Below, piece after piece: positions 11,673 to 19,929 of a DNA stretch of 64,000 nucleotides. The notes beneath the pieces are model-generated. The model saw nothing but the letters and a program-made list of their open reading frames with translations. It ran no database searches and was not told the DNA's origin. A program made the translations under genes and the position numbers. The stretch's first letter is position 1. The number at the start of each line of letters is the position of its first letter. Source of the stretch: Ferruginibacter paludis (GTDB lineage Bacteria > Bacteroidota > Bacteroidia > Chitinophagales > Chitinophagaceae); contig NZ_JAUFQJ010000004.1 in the NCBI RefSeq assembly GCF_030409685.1, positions 186,001 to 250,000 of the forward strand. The letters run 5' to 3'.

Positions 11673-13841
11673 TTACACTTTATTAATATCAAAAGGCAGC
11701 CTGCGAATGCGTTTGCCCGTAGCCGCAAAAATAGCATTGCACAAAGCGGGTGCAAAAGGTGGAAGCCCTGGTTCACCGGCTCCTTTAATGGTTGATCCGC
11801 CATTGGCTAATATATGTACATCAACCGGCGGCATTTCATTAAAACGTACCAGCTGGTTATTATGGTAATTGGTTTGTACAGTTTGCCCCTTGTCGAAAGT
11901 AATCCCACTTTTGATGGCGGCAGTCAAAGCCATTACAGCAGCGCCTTCCACCTGCGCCTTTACCGTATCCGGATTTACCACCGTACCCAAATCGATCACG
12001 GCATATATTTTTTCTATTTTAACCCCGGTGCCCTTTTTTGAAACCATTACCACATAGCCGCCCAGCCCTGCAAAAAATTCATATTGTGCAACACCTTTTC
12101 CCCAGCCTGCCGGCAATGGCTTATCCCAATTACTTACTTCCTTCAATTTTTGCAATACGTTTTTGGTGTCTGATTCTTTTGTAAGCATGCCTAACCTGAA
12201 ATCCATCGGATCTTTCTTTGCCTTTACCGCCATTTCATCAATAAAACATTCGTGCGCAAAGGCCAGCGTAGTACTGGTTACTGCCCGCCAGGCAACATAT
12301 GGAATGTGCGAATCTGCATATACGTACAAATTTTTCATGTTGGCGATCTCATACTTCTGCTCACTGATACCTTCTGTCATGGTTCCATCGGGCTTATTCG
12401 GGTCATAATTTTCCTTTTCACTTGCATCCAGTGAAGGCGCAATTACTTTATGCTGAAAAGCAATGGCTTTACCATCGGCAGACAAGGCACCCTTCATAGC
12501 AGAAAAAGTCATCGGACGGAATGGCCCGTTTTGCGTATCATCTTCTCTTGTCCATATCAGCTTCACCGGCTGCCCTATTTTTTTTGTCAGCTGTACCGCT
12601 TCATGAATATAATCGTTGTACAGGCGACGACCGAAACCACCGCCATTGAACAACACATTTACTTTTAAATTGCCGTCTGGTACATTGTATGCTTTTGAAA
12701 AAGAATCCACGATATCGCCCGGAACCTGTGTAGATGCCCATATTTCCAGCTTGCTGCCCTCCATCCAGCTAGCCACGCAGTTCATTGGCTCTATGGGTGA
12801 ATGCGATACAACGGGCGTTTCATAAAAAGCTTCCAGCTTCAGCGGCGCTGCTTTATATGTTGTATCAAAATCTCCCTGGTTGTGCGCTACTACGCCTTCC
12901 TTTTTTGACAAGTTGCGCAACCCTTGTTCGTAGGTTTTTGAATTGAATGTTTCGTTGCCCTGGTGATCCCATTTTATTACCAGCGCCTTACGCCCCTGCA
13001 GTGCGGCCCAGTAATTATCGGCAATTACTGCCACGGCGGGATACTTGTATTTACCAATGATTCTTTCACAGGTTTCAACTCTTGTAACACCCTTTACTTT
13101 TTTTGCTGCAGCATCATCGAAACTTACCAGCTTTGAACCAAACACAGGGCAATGCGCCACTGACGCGTACACCATATTGGGTACTGCGATATCAATTCCA
13201 AAAATGGCTTTACCTGAACATTTTAAAGGGATATCCGGCCGAAGAATATTTTTACCCAATAATTTAAAATCCGCCGGATCTTTTAATTTAGGTGATTTTG
13301 GTACTTCCAGTTTAGAAGCCGCTTCTACCAGTTCTCCATAGCCTGCCGATTTACCGGAGCTATGCAGTATTTTTCCACCTTCCGCCCGGCATTCTGTAAC
13401 CGGCACATTCCATTGCTGACTGGCAGCGGTCAGCAGCATTTCTTTTGCACTGGCACCCACTTTTCTCAGGTTGGTATAATTTGATCTCACAGACATACTG
13501 CCACCTGCAAACTGCATGGGACCGAACTGTTTTTCGCCGCCCGTTTGTTTAATGGTTACCTGGTCAAGCGACACTTCCAGTTCCTCTGCTATCAGTGCGG
13601 GAATAGATTGAAACACACCCTGTCCAATTTCGGGGCTTGTATTAAAAATAGTGATGGTGCCTGATTTTTCAATTATCACAAAGGGTGTTAAATTGAAGGC
13701 CGGCAATTCGCCACTGAGATTGGCGACCTGACCAACGCCATTGTTTCCTTTTAAAGAAAGGCCTATCATGAGGCCGGCACCTGTAATGCCGGACAGTTTA
13801 ATAAAATTCCGGCGATTGATATTTGAAGCGGTTTTTTCCAT
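11673..13841 (-). CDS. Molybdopterin-binding subunit of a periplasmic aldehyde/N-heterocycle dehydrogenase (IorB-like)
   Basis: A 722-residue xanthine oxidase family large subunit. It starts with a twin-arginine signal ([16 protein letters not shown]), so it is exported folded with its cofactor. Molybdopterin-binding motifs are visible: [16 protein letters not shown] early, [17 protein letters not shown] in the middle, and [18 protein letters not shown] near the C-terminus, whose Glu is the catalytic base of the family. The length and Tat leader match isoquinoline 1-oxidoreductase beta-type subunits (two-subunit enzymes without a flavin subunit). The real substrate cannot be read from sequence; aldehydes or N-heteroaromatics are likely. 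It sits 51 bases after the 2Fe-2S subunit gene. Confidence 0.9.
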   Translation of the reverse strand: MEKTASNINRRNFIKLSGITGAGLMIGLSLKGNNGVGQVANLSGELPAFNLTPFVIIEKSGTITIFNTSPEIGQGVFQSIPALIAEELEVSLDQVTIKQTGGEKQFGPMQFAGGSMSVRSNYTNLRKVGASAKEMLLTAASQQWNVPVTECRAEGGKILHSSGKSAGYGELVEAASKLEVPKSPKLKDPADFKLLGKNILRPDIPLKCSGKAIFGIDIAVPNMVYASVAHCPVFGSKLVSFDDAAAKKVKGVTRVETCERIIGKYKYPAVAVIADNYWAALQGRKALVIKWDHQGNETFNSKTYEQGLRNLSKKEGVVAHNQGDFDTTYKAAPLKLEAFYETPVVSHSPIEPMNCVASWMEGSKLEIWASTQVPGDIVDSFSKAYNVPDGNLKVNVLFNGGGFGRRLYNDYIHEAVQLTKKIGQPVKLIWTREDDTQNGPFRPMTFSAMKGALSADGKAIAFQHKVIAPSLDASEKENYDPNKPDGTMTEGISEQKYEIANMKNLYVYADSHIPYVAWRAVTSTTLAFAHECFIDEMAVKAKKDPMDFRLGMLTKESDTKNVLQKLKEVSNWDKPLPAGWGKGVAQYEFFAGLGGYVVMVSKKGTGVKIEKIYAVIDLGTVVNPDTVKAQVEGAAVMALTAAIKSGITFDKGQTVQTNYHNNQLVRFNEMPPVDVHILANGGSTIKGAGEPGLPPFAPALCNAIFAATGKRIRRLPFDINKV

Positions 13842-13892
13842 TGTAAACAGTTTGAAAAGATGAGCTAAAACAAGATACCTTAAAGCGAACAG

Positions 13893-14351
13893 TTATATTA
13901 ATTCAGCCGCCCGGTGAATGGCACTGCGTATGCGCTGGTAGGTACCGCAGCGGCAAAGATTTCCCTGCATAGCAATATCAATATCTGCATCCGTCGGTTT
14001 AGGCTTTGCCTTCAGAAGCGCTACTGCACTCATTATCTGGCCCGACTGGCAGTAACCGCATTGTGGCACCTGCAGTTCTATCCAGGCTTTTTGTATGGCA
14101 TGATCTACATTTGCTGAAACCCCTTCGATAGTAGTAATTTGTTTTGCGCCTACGGCAGATACAGGAAAGCTGCAAGACCGGATGGGCGTACCATCTAGAT
14201 GTACGGTACATGCCCCGCATTGCGCAATACCGCAGCCAAACTTGGTTCCGGTTAATCCAACAAAATCGCGGATTACCCAAAGTAACGGCATGCTGGGTTC
14301 CACATCTACCTTATAAGACTTACTGTTGATGTTAATTTCATAAATAGCCAT
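13893..14351 (-). CDS. 2Fe-2S subunit of the molybdenum hydroxylase (IorA-like)
   Basis: A 152-residue electron-transfer subunit. The N-terminal plant-ferredoxin fold has [21 protein letters not shown], which binds the first 2Fe-2S cluster. The C-terminal all-helical domain has [11 protein letters not shown] and CRCGTYQRI, which binds the second. There is no signal peptide; by analogy it is carried across the membrane bound to the Tat-exported large subunit. As the first gene of the operon, it is followed by the molybdopterin subunit, cytochrome c, XdhC and the MobA-like gene, all on the minus strand. Confidence 0.93.
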   Translation of the reverse strand: MAIYEININSKSYKVDVEPSMPLLWVIRDFVGLTGTKFGCGIAQCGACTVHLDGTPIRSCSFPVSAVGAKQITTIEGVSANVDHAIQKAWIELQVPQCGYCQSGQIMSAVALLKAKPKPTDADIDIAMQGNLCRCGTYQRIRSAIHRAAELI

Positions 14352-14666
14352 GGTATGTTTATTTTGGAAGTTGTAAAATATGACTGTACAAAGTAAATAT
14401 TTTTAAGGGTAGCGGGAAATATTTTTATCAGTTTTGGTGAATTTAGCCTCCATCGTTTAAACAAACTATTTCATCGTTTGTTTAACATATCTAAACCTCA
14501 TTTGCAGATAATTCTACCGATTTCCCTTTTTTCTTATGGACGGGCTTAAAAGCCTGGCTACTGAGAGTGTTTCCATCTGCCTTTTGCGTTGGTTGCTTTT
14601 TTCCTCTTCAACGCTTATTATAAAGAATACAAACAGCTGCTTAGGTAAATAAAAATGTTTGCATAT
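14352..14666 (-). promoter_or_regulatory. Upstream region of the molybdenum hydroxylase operon with a perfect dyad
   Basis: A 10-base inverted repeat TTAAACAAAC / GTTTGTTTAA with a 9-base spacer occupies 14457-14485, about 105 bases before the 2Fe-2S gene. It also contains two CATCGTTT direct repeats. Closer in, TACTTTG on the minus strand (14395-14389) is a possible -7 box 37 bases before the ATG, but no good -33 partner is visible. The dyad could be an operator. No regulator gene is adjacent. Confidence 0.35.
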
Positions 14667-16223
14667 TTATTTCACCCTCGTAAAATCCAAATCCTGAAAA
14701 TCAAAACTAAAGTCCGTCAGCGGTGAGATCGGGTTCATTTTTATACGATTGGCTTTACCGGTATTATCCAAATCAAATTGCACATACGCGTCTGCGTCCA
14801 AACTTCTATCGCCCCATTTTACAATAAAGGTATTGCCCTTATAAGGAAACATTTCACCATTTAATAAGTAAGATCTTTTGGACTCAAACCACAGCTTGCC
14901 ATTTTTTGAATAGATCAGTACATCACCAAACCATTTGTCTGTATAAGTTCCTGTAAAAAGGCCGGTGTCTTTTGGCGCTGTATTTTTCTTTTGCTGAGCT
15001 TCAATATCTTTCCAGATATCGCCGGTTATTTTTGCTGCTTCTGCTTCATTTTTTACCACCCGGTCATGGTTTTGTTTGATGCGGTCAACACCGGTAACAC
15101 CAAGATAGCTGTCTTTAATGGTATTGGTGATGGCCGTAAAAGCTGCACCAGACTGCTGGTTGGTGAAAACGATGATGCCCAATTTCATTTCGGGTATCAA
15201 TGTAATTTGCGTTACAATGCCAGCGAGCCCACCGGTATGCGTTGCCTGCAGGTAGCCCTTTACATCGCTTAAAAACCAACCCAGACCATACGATGCAAAA
15301 TGCGTGTTGTAAGGTGAGGGACCATGCACGGGAATAATAGTTTGTGGTGTCCACATTTCTTCATGTACTTCTTCACTGAATATTTTTTTACTGAGTCCGT
15401 CTCCATATTTACCATTGTTCATTTGCATGATGATCCATTTGCTCATGTCGGTAATATTGCTGTAAATACCGCCGGCAGAATTGGCCACCCCACTCCAGTC
15501 GCGGCGGATCACCTGTACCTTACCATCCACCGGCGCATGCGGATCAATCACGTTTGTTTTGTTGGGAACAGTTTTAAACGAGGTGGACGTTTCTGTCATG
15601 CCAAGCGGTTGCAGAATATGTGTTTCAATAAAATTTTCCCAACTAACACCTGATACTTTCGCCACCACTTCGCCTGCTATAATGTACATCAGGTTATCAT
15701 AATCGTATTTTGTTCTGAAACCGGACACCTGTTTTAAATAGCGCAGGTTATGAATGATGTCTTTTTTTGTAAAATTATTGGAGTCGGGCCAGAACATCAA
15801 GTCGCCGGCGCCGAGCCCAAGCCCGCTGCGGTGCGTCAATAAATCCCGGATGGTAAAGTCTTCCGTTACATAAGGATTGTACATTTTAAACTCCGGAATA
15901 TAGTCAGTCACTTTATCGTTCCAGTTTATTTTTCCTTCATCAACCAAAATGCCCAATGCCGCTGCGGTAAAGGCTTTGGTGTTGGAGGCGATGCCAAACA
16001 GCGTATGTTCATCTGCTTTTTGTTTAGTGTTTAAAGAGCGTACCCCATAGCCTTTGGCATGAATAATTTTACCATCCTTTACAACAGCCACGGCAATACC
16101 GGGCACATCAAATGTTGTTAGTGTTTTTTCAACCAAACTATCGATAGAAGCAGAACTGATTTGTGCCGATGCGGCGAAAACTGTACTGATGAGGGTAAGT
16201 AAGAGGAATGATTTCAATTGCAT
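14667..16223 (-). CDS. Secreted serine hydrolase, beta-lactamase class C fold with DUF3471-type C-terminus
   Basis: A 518-residue protein with a Sec signal peptide (MQLKSFLLLTLISTVFAASAQ). The beta-lactamase/penicillin-binding fold (about 30-370) has SxxK at S80-N-T-K83, a YxN motif in KYDYDNLMY, and HTGG in place of KTG. The C-terminal region (about 420-515: FTGTYTDKWFGDVLIYSKNGKLWFES) resembles the lipocalin-like DUF3471 domain often attached to this family in Bacteroidota. Such proteins act as D-aminopeptidases, esterases or peptidases; resistance to beta-lactams is not implied. It is monocistronic, followed by the molybdenum hydroxylase operon on the same strand. Confidence 0.87.
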   Translation of the reverse strand: MQLKSFLLLTLISTVFAASAQISSASIDSLVEKTLTTFDVPGIAVAVVKDGKIIHAKGYGVRSLNTKQKADEHTLFGIASNTKAFTAAALGILVDEGKINWNDKVTDYIPEFKMYNPYVTEDFTIRDLLTHRSGLGLGAGDLMFWPDSNNFTKKDIIHNLRYLKQVSGFRTKYDYDNLMYIIAGEVVAKVSGVSWENFIETHILQPLGMTETSTSFKTVPNKTNVIDPHAPVDGKVQVIRRDWSGVANSAGGIYSNITDMSKWIIMQMNNGKYGDGLSKKIFSEEVHEEMWTPQTIIPVHGPSPYNTHFASYGLGWFLSDVKGYLQATHTGGLAGIVTQITLIPEMKLGIIVFTNQQSGAAFTAITNTIKDSYLGVTGVDRIKQNHDRVVKNEAEAAKITGDIWKDIEAQQKKNTAPKDTGLFTGTYTDKWFGDVLIYSKNGKLWFESKRSYLLNGEMFPYKGNTFIVKWGDRSLDADAYVQFDLDNTGKANRIKMNPISPLTDFSFDFQDLDFTRVK

Positions 16224-16257
16224 GGAGTGTAAATTTCATTGAATGTACGACAGTCAT

Positions 16258-16362
16258 CGCAAACCTATAGGATTTGCGGGTACTAACAACTTTGAACGGT
16301 TAACCTATAGGATTTAGAGGGCACCGACCACTTTGGCGGTTCTTCAAAAATCCTATAGGTTT
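16258..16362. repeat. REP-like palindrome cluster upstream of the RAYT gene
   Basis: Three copies of AAACCTATAGGATTT-type sequence lie in 105 bases: 16261-16275 direct, 16302-16315 direct (one base shorter), and 16348-16362 inverted. The first is embedded in a larger palindrome, CGCAAA-CCTATAGG-A-TTTGCG (16258-16278). A second pair lies just beyond the transposase gene. Flanking short palindromes are the usual substrate of RAYT enzymes. Confidence 0.75.
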
Positions 16363-16407
16363 ATTCCTGCCCTTGCAAATGGCTGCAGAAAGATTTATCT
16401 TACTGCA

Positions 16408-17025
16408 ATGGACTATTACCAACCCCTGGTTCCAGATTGCTTTTATCATATCCTCAGCCGTGCCAATGGCAATGAACGGCTATTTATTGAACAGGAGAAT
16501 TACAGGTTTTTTCTAAGTCGCTTTGACAAATACATTTCCCTTGTTGCAGATACATTTGCGTACAATCTGTTGCCTAATCATTTTCATTTTTTCATTAAAA
16601 TAAAGCCCGTCGAAATTTTGCTGCAACAGTTTCTTTCTTTGCATCCGAAGCAAAAGGAATATGATGGATGGCAGCCTGAATTTGTAATGCAGCAGTGTAG
16701 CAATCTGCTGAACAGTTATGCAAAGTCATTCAATAAACGATACAACCGAAAAGGAGCTTTGTTTACGGATTATTTACGCAGGGTTCCGATAGAAAGCCAA
16801 CAACAATTTACCGACACCATTTTCTATATTCATAAAAATGCAGTACACCATGGACTTTGCAAAACGATAGGCGAATGGCCCTGGTCGTCTTACAAAACAA
16901 TTTTATCTACAGCAGCAACAAAAATAAAAAGGGAAGAAGTATTGCAATGGTTTGGAAACGAAGCCGCATTTGTACAATTTCATGGGCAAGATATAACCCC
17001 AAGGCATGCAGTGGTTGTTGAATGA
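16408..17025 (+). CDS. REP-associated tyrosine transposase (RAYT), IS200-like HUH enzyme
   Basis: A 205-residue single-strand DNA transposase of the Y1 HUH superfamily. The HUH motif is in LLPNHFHFFIKIKP and the putative catalytic Tyr in the conserved LNSYAKSFNKRYNRKGALF segment. The start VPDCFYHILSRANGNERLF matches the family. I chose the ATG at 16408: the longer frame from 16333 would run through a REP palindrome (16348-16362) and adds unrelated residues. RAYTs are domesticated, usually single-copy enzymes that cleave and move REP palindromes. The gene is bracketed by such palindromes on both sides and looks intact, so the unit may be active. Confidence 0.88.
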   Translation: MDYYQPLVPDCFYHILSRANGNERLFIEQENYRFFLSRFDKYISLVADTFAYNLLPNHFHFFIKIKPVEILLQQFLSLHPKQKEYDGWQPEFVMQQCSNLLNSYAKSFNKRYNRKGALFTDYLRRVPIESQQQFTDTIFYIHKNAVHHGLCKTIGEWPWSSYKTILSTAATKIKREEVLQWFGNEAAFVQFHGQDITPRHAVVVE

Positions 17026-17045
17026 CATTCAATTTTTCAATTTTC

Positions 17046-17078
17046 AAACCTATAGGATTTTAAAAATCCTATAGGTTT
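17046..17078. repeat. Perfect 33-base REP palindrome, also a likely bidirectional terminator
   Basis: AAACCTATAGGATTTT, one A, then its exact reverse complement. It is 20 bases after the RAYT stop and 12 bases before the end of the convergent GMC oxidoreductase gene. The T-rich arms would let it terminate transcription on both strands. Confidence 0.8.
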
Positions 17079-17090
17079 ATGGCAGCACAA

Positions 17091-18788
17091 TCAAATATTC
17101 ATCTTCTTCAATTCCTTCACTGCATAATCGCAGGCCCTTGCTGTAAGCGCCATGTAGGTTAAAGATGGGTTTACACAATTGCCGGATGTCATGCAGCTGC
17201 CGTCGGTGATAAATACATTGGGTACTTCGTGCATTTGATTAAAACCGTTGAGCACCGAAGTTTTGGCGTCTCTTCCCATGCGGGCCGTACCCATTTCGTG
17301 GTTGGCGTTGCCGGGAAAAGAAATTTTGCCTCCTACCTGTATATCCTTAAAGCCGCTGGCAGCAAGCATTTCCTTTGCCGTAATGCCCATGTCCTCGTGC
17401 ATGGCTTTTTCGTTATCCTTAAATTCGCAGTCGATGGCAATTACCGGTCTGCCCCATTTATCTTTTTTATTGTTGTTTAATGTAACGCGGTTATCGGCAT
17501 AAGGAAGGCATTCGCCAAAAGCATATAATCCTATGCGCCATCCACCAGGTTCACACATACTTTCTTTTAACTCAGCACCGATGGTATCGCTTTGCTGCTG
17601 GTTGCGGTAGGCGCTGGCGCCAAAGTGATAGCCTCGCAAAAATCCGTTATCTTTTTGTTGTACATTTCTAAACCGCGGTATATAAATATTGGTTGGCCTT
17701 CTGCCATAATAATACATATCTTCAAAACCATCTACGGCTGCGGAAGCACTGAAACCTTTGTGGTGATCCATTAAATTACGGCCTACCTGTCCGCTGCCAT
17801 TGCCCAGGCCATTGGGAAAACGGGACGACGTTGAGTTCAATAATATAAATGCTGTAGCAACAGTGGCCGCGTTTAGAAAAATTAGCTTAGCATAAAACTC
17901 TTCAGTTTGATTGGTTTTCATGTCCACTATTTCAACGCCGGTTGCACGTTGTTTCTTTTCATCATACAGCACTTTATTTACGAGCGACAAGGGCCTAACC
18001 GTTAGATTACCCGTGGCATAAGCCGCAGGCATGGTACTGGCATTGGTACTGAAATAAGCCCCGAAAGGACACCCGCGGTGACAAAGATCCCTTGCCTGGC
18101 ACTGACCACGCCCCTGCACCGGTTTGGTAAGATTGGCAGTGCGGCCAATGATTACTTTGCGGTCTGCAAAACCCGCTTCTACTTTTGTTTTAAAATATTT
18201 TTCTACCGCATTCATCTCAAATGGCGGCTGAAAAACACCATCCGGTAATTGTGGTAAGCCTTCTGAAGAGCCGCTTACACCAATGAAAGATTCTACATAA
18301 TCATACCAGGGCGCCAGGTCTTTATAACGAATGGGCCAGTCAACACCATGACCATCTTTAAAATTGGCTTCAAAGTCAAGATCGCTCCAGCGGTAACAGG
18401 CCCGTGACCAAAGCAGCGAACGACCGCCAACAATGTCTCCCCGTATCCAGTCGAAACGCTTGATTTCATCATACCGGTTTTCCTGGTCGTTGATGTAAAA
18501 ATGTTTATTGTCTTCTTTAAAAGACCAATGGCGGCTTTGGATAAATTTTTCTTTTTTATCGGCTTCTGACAAATGCAAATGATGTGGAAAATCCCAGGGA
18601 TCTTTTGTGGCAGTCGGATAGTTGGGATGTGCTACATTGGCGCCTCTTTCGAGTAACAATACCTTTAATCCTTTTTCGCACAATTCTTTGGCTGCCCAGC
18701 CGCCGGTAATGCCGGAGCCTACTATAATTACGTCGTATGTGTTTCGGGTAGTGGCTTTATTATTAATATTCGTGGAATCCGGAGGCAT
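17091..18788 (-). CDS. GMC family FAD-dependent oxidoreductase
   Basis: With the ATG at 18788 the protein has 565 residues (MPPDSTNINNK...), the normal GMC length. The frame stays open to 19031, but that extension overlaps the end of the PLD-like gene and adds an atypical hydrophobic stretch. The FAD-binding motif VIIVGSGITGGWAAKELCEKGLKVLLLERG lies near residue 20. Further family features are GGRSLLWSRACYRW (flavin loop), NHEMGTARMG with the likely catalytic His, and the C-terminal SGNCVNPSLTYMALTARACDY. CQARDLCHRGCPFGAYFST contains a Cys-rich segment seen in gluconate/sugar dehydrogenase-like members. The substrate is probably a sugar or alcohol. It follows the PLD-like gene by 88 bases on the same strand. 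Confidence 0.88.
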   Translation of the reverse strand: MPPDSTNINNKATTRNTYDVIIVGSGITGGWAAKELCEKGLKVLLLERGANVAHPNYPTATKDPWDFPHHLHLSEADKKEKFIQSRHWSFKEDNKHFYINDQENRYDEIKRFDWIRGDIVGGRSLLWSRACYRWSDLDFEANFKDGHGVDWPIRYKDLAPWYDYVESFIGVSGSSEGLPQLPDGVFQPPFEMNAVEKYFKTKVEAGFADRKVIIGRTANLTKPVQGRGQCQARDLCHRGCPFGAYFSTNASTMPAAYATGNLTVRPLSLVNKVLYDEKKQRATGVEIVDMKTNQTEEFYAKLIFLNAATVATAFILLNSTSSRFPNGLGNGSGQVGRNLMDHHKGFSASAAVDGFEDMYYYGRRPTNIYIPRFRNVQQKDNGFLRGYHFGASAYRNQQQSDTIGAELKESMCEPGGWRIGLYAFGECLPYADNRVTLNNNKKDKWGRPVIAIDCEFKDNEKAMHEDMGITAKEMLAASGFKDIQVGGKISFPGNANHEMGTARMGRDAKTSVLNGFNQMHEVPNVFITDGSCMTSGNCVNPSLTYMALTARACDYAVKELKKMNI

Positions 18789-18876
18789 ATAAGCTGTTTG
18801 TGTGAAGGGTAAATTTACAACCCAAATTTTATAAAAAATGATAACAGCCTGTAAAATGGATATTAAAAAGAAGAAG

Positions 18877-19902
18877 TTATTTTTTATGCTTTTTGTGTTT
18901 TTTATGCTTCGGCACATCCAGGTCGAGTACCAATTTTTCTGATCCACCATGGCCTCTTTTTTCAAGGTCTTCAAACAGGCCGGTATCAGTAAGATCGAGG
19001 GGATGAGAATTATGCCAGTCGAAATGAGCAATCTCGTGCAATCGCTCCGCTATGGCTGCATCATGCACTTCTATGGCCAGTTCGCGGCGGTCATCAAAAC
19101 TTCCCGGAGCGAGGTTGATAGAGCCGACAATAGCCCGGCAGCCGTCTGCCAGCAACATTTTGCCATGCAGTTTAAGGTGTTTTAATTTATGTATTTTGAT
19201 ACCTACATCATTCATTATTCTCAAGCCACCCACGCCTTCTACCAGCTTTTCTTTTTTTAGGGTGTGCGGAGGCCTAACCATCACATGCACTTTTACACCA
19301 CGCTCTGCGGCACGTACCAGCCGCTCAATAATCACCAGGTCCTGGAAACGTTCATTTTGTACAAACAAAGTATGTACTGCTTCATCAATAAAATGTGCTA
19401 TCCTTTCCCGGCCATTGCCACTGCACCAGATCAAATGTGCATTTTCGCCGGGGTTAAAATCTTTCCTGTCCCAGTCAGCTTCAAAGCACATCACAATTTC
19501 TTTCACTTCGTGTGGATGTGACGTGATGATAGCATAGTCACGTGTTTCTGTTAAATTTTTAGTCTCCCAGTTAAGCGATTTTACAAAAGCAATTTTATCA
19601 TCCACCACCATTGACTTTTCATGCGTCAAACCAAAATTAGGATTGCTGTCTTTTACGTCAATACCTGCCGCTGCAAGTATTTTATGTGTCGTTTCATTTT
19701 CTTCTTCGCCATCCCTTCTTGCCGGGTTCAGCATCACTTTTACTTTAACACCACGTTTACTTGCTGCCATTACCGCATCAATCAGCACGGGGTCAGAAAA
19801 TACAAACATCTTTATCCGCAGATTTATTTTCGCCGTTTCAATCGCCTCAATCACAGGCTGGATGCCATCATCAGGTAAAATAAGAACAGAGCGGTGATAC
19901 AT
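18877..19902 (-). CDS. Phospholipase D-like phosphodiesterase with two HKD motifs
   Basis: A 341-residue protein of the PLD superfamily with both active-site motifs complete: H94-x-K96-x4-D101 (HEKSMVVD) and H246-x-K248-x4-D253 (HGKMLLAD), each followed by the usual Ser/Asn pair (SLNW, GSINLAPGSFDDRRE). The two halves form one active site in this family. There is no obvious signal peptide. The C-terminus is an unusual Lys/His repeat (KHKKHKKHKK), likely to bind anionic lipid, nucleic acid or metal. The gene starts 27 bases after the ABC exporter gene and is probably co-transcribed with it. Cardiolipin-synthase-like or phosphodiesterase activity is possible. Confidence 0.85.
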   Translation of the reverse strand: MYHRSVLILPDDGIQPVIEAIETAKINLRIKMFVFSDPVLIDAVMAASKRGVKVKVMLNPARRDGEEENETTHKILAAAGIDVKDSNPNFGLTHEKSMVVDDKIAFVKSLNWETKNLTETRDYAIITSHPHEVKEIVMCFEADWDRKDFNPGENAHLIWCSGNGRERIAHFIDEAVHTLFVQNERFQDLVIIERLVRAAERGVKVHVMVRPPHTLKKEKLVEGVGGLRIMNDVGIKIHKLKHLKLHGKMLLADGCRAIVGSINLAPGSFDDRRELAIEVHDAAIAERLHEIAHFDWHNSHPLDLTDTGLFEDLEKRGHGGSEKLVLDLDVPKHKKHKKHKK

Positions 19903-19929
19903 ACTTATTTAATTTTTGAATATTACTAT

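Noticed and set aside
14667..16223. Antibiotic resistance by the beta-lactamase-fold protein
   Set aside because: The SxxK/YxN/HTG pattern plus a DUF3471-like tail fits the broad serine hydrolase family; nothing points to drug hydrolysis.
18492..18506. GATGTAAAAATG match to the repeat box inside the GMC gene
   Set aside because: It is in a coding region, lacks the flanking T-rich block and terminator, and is a short chance match.
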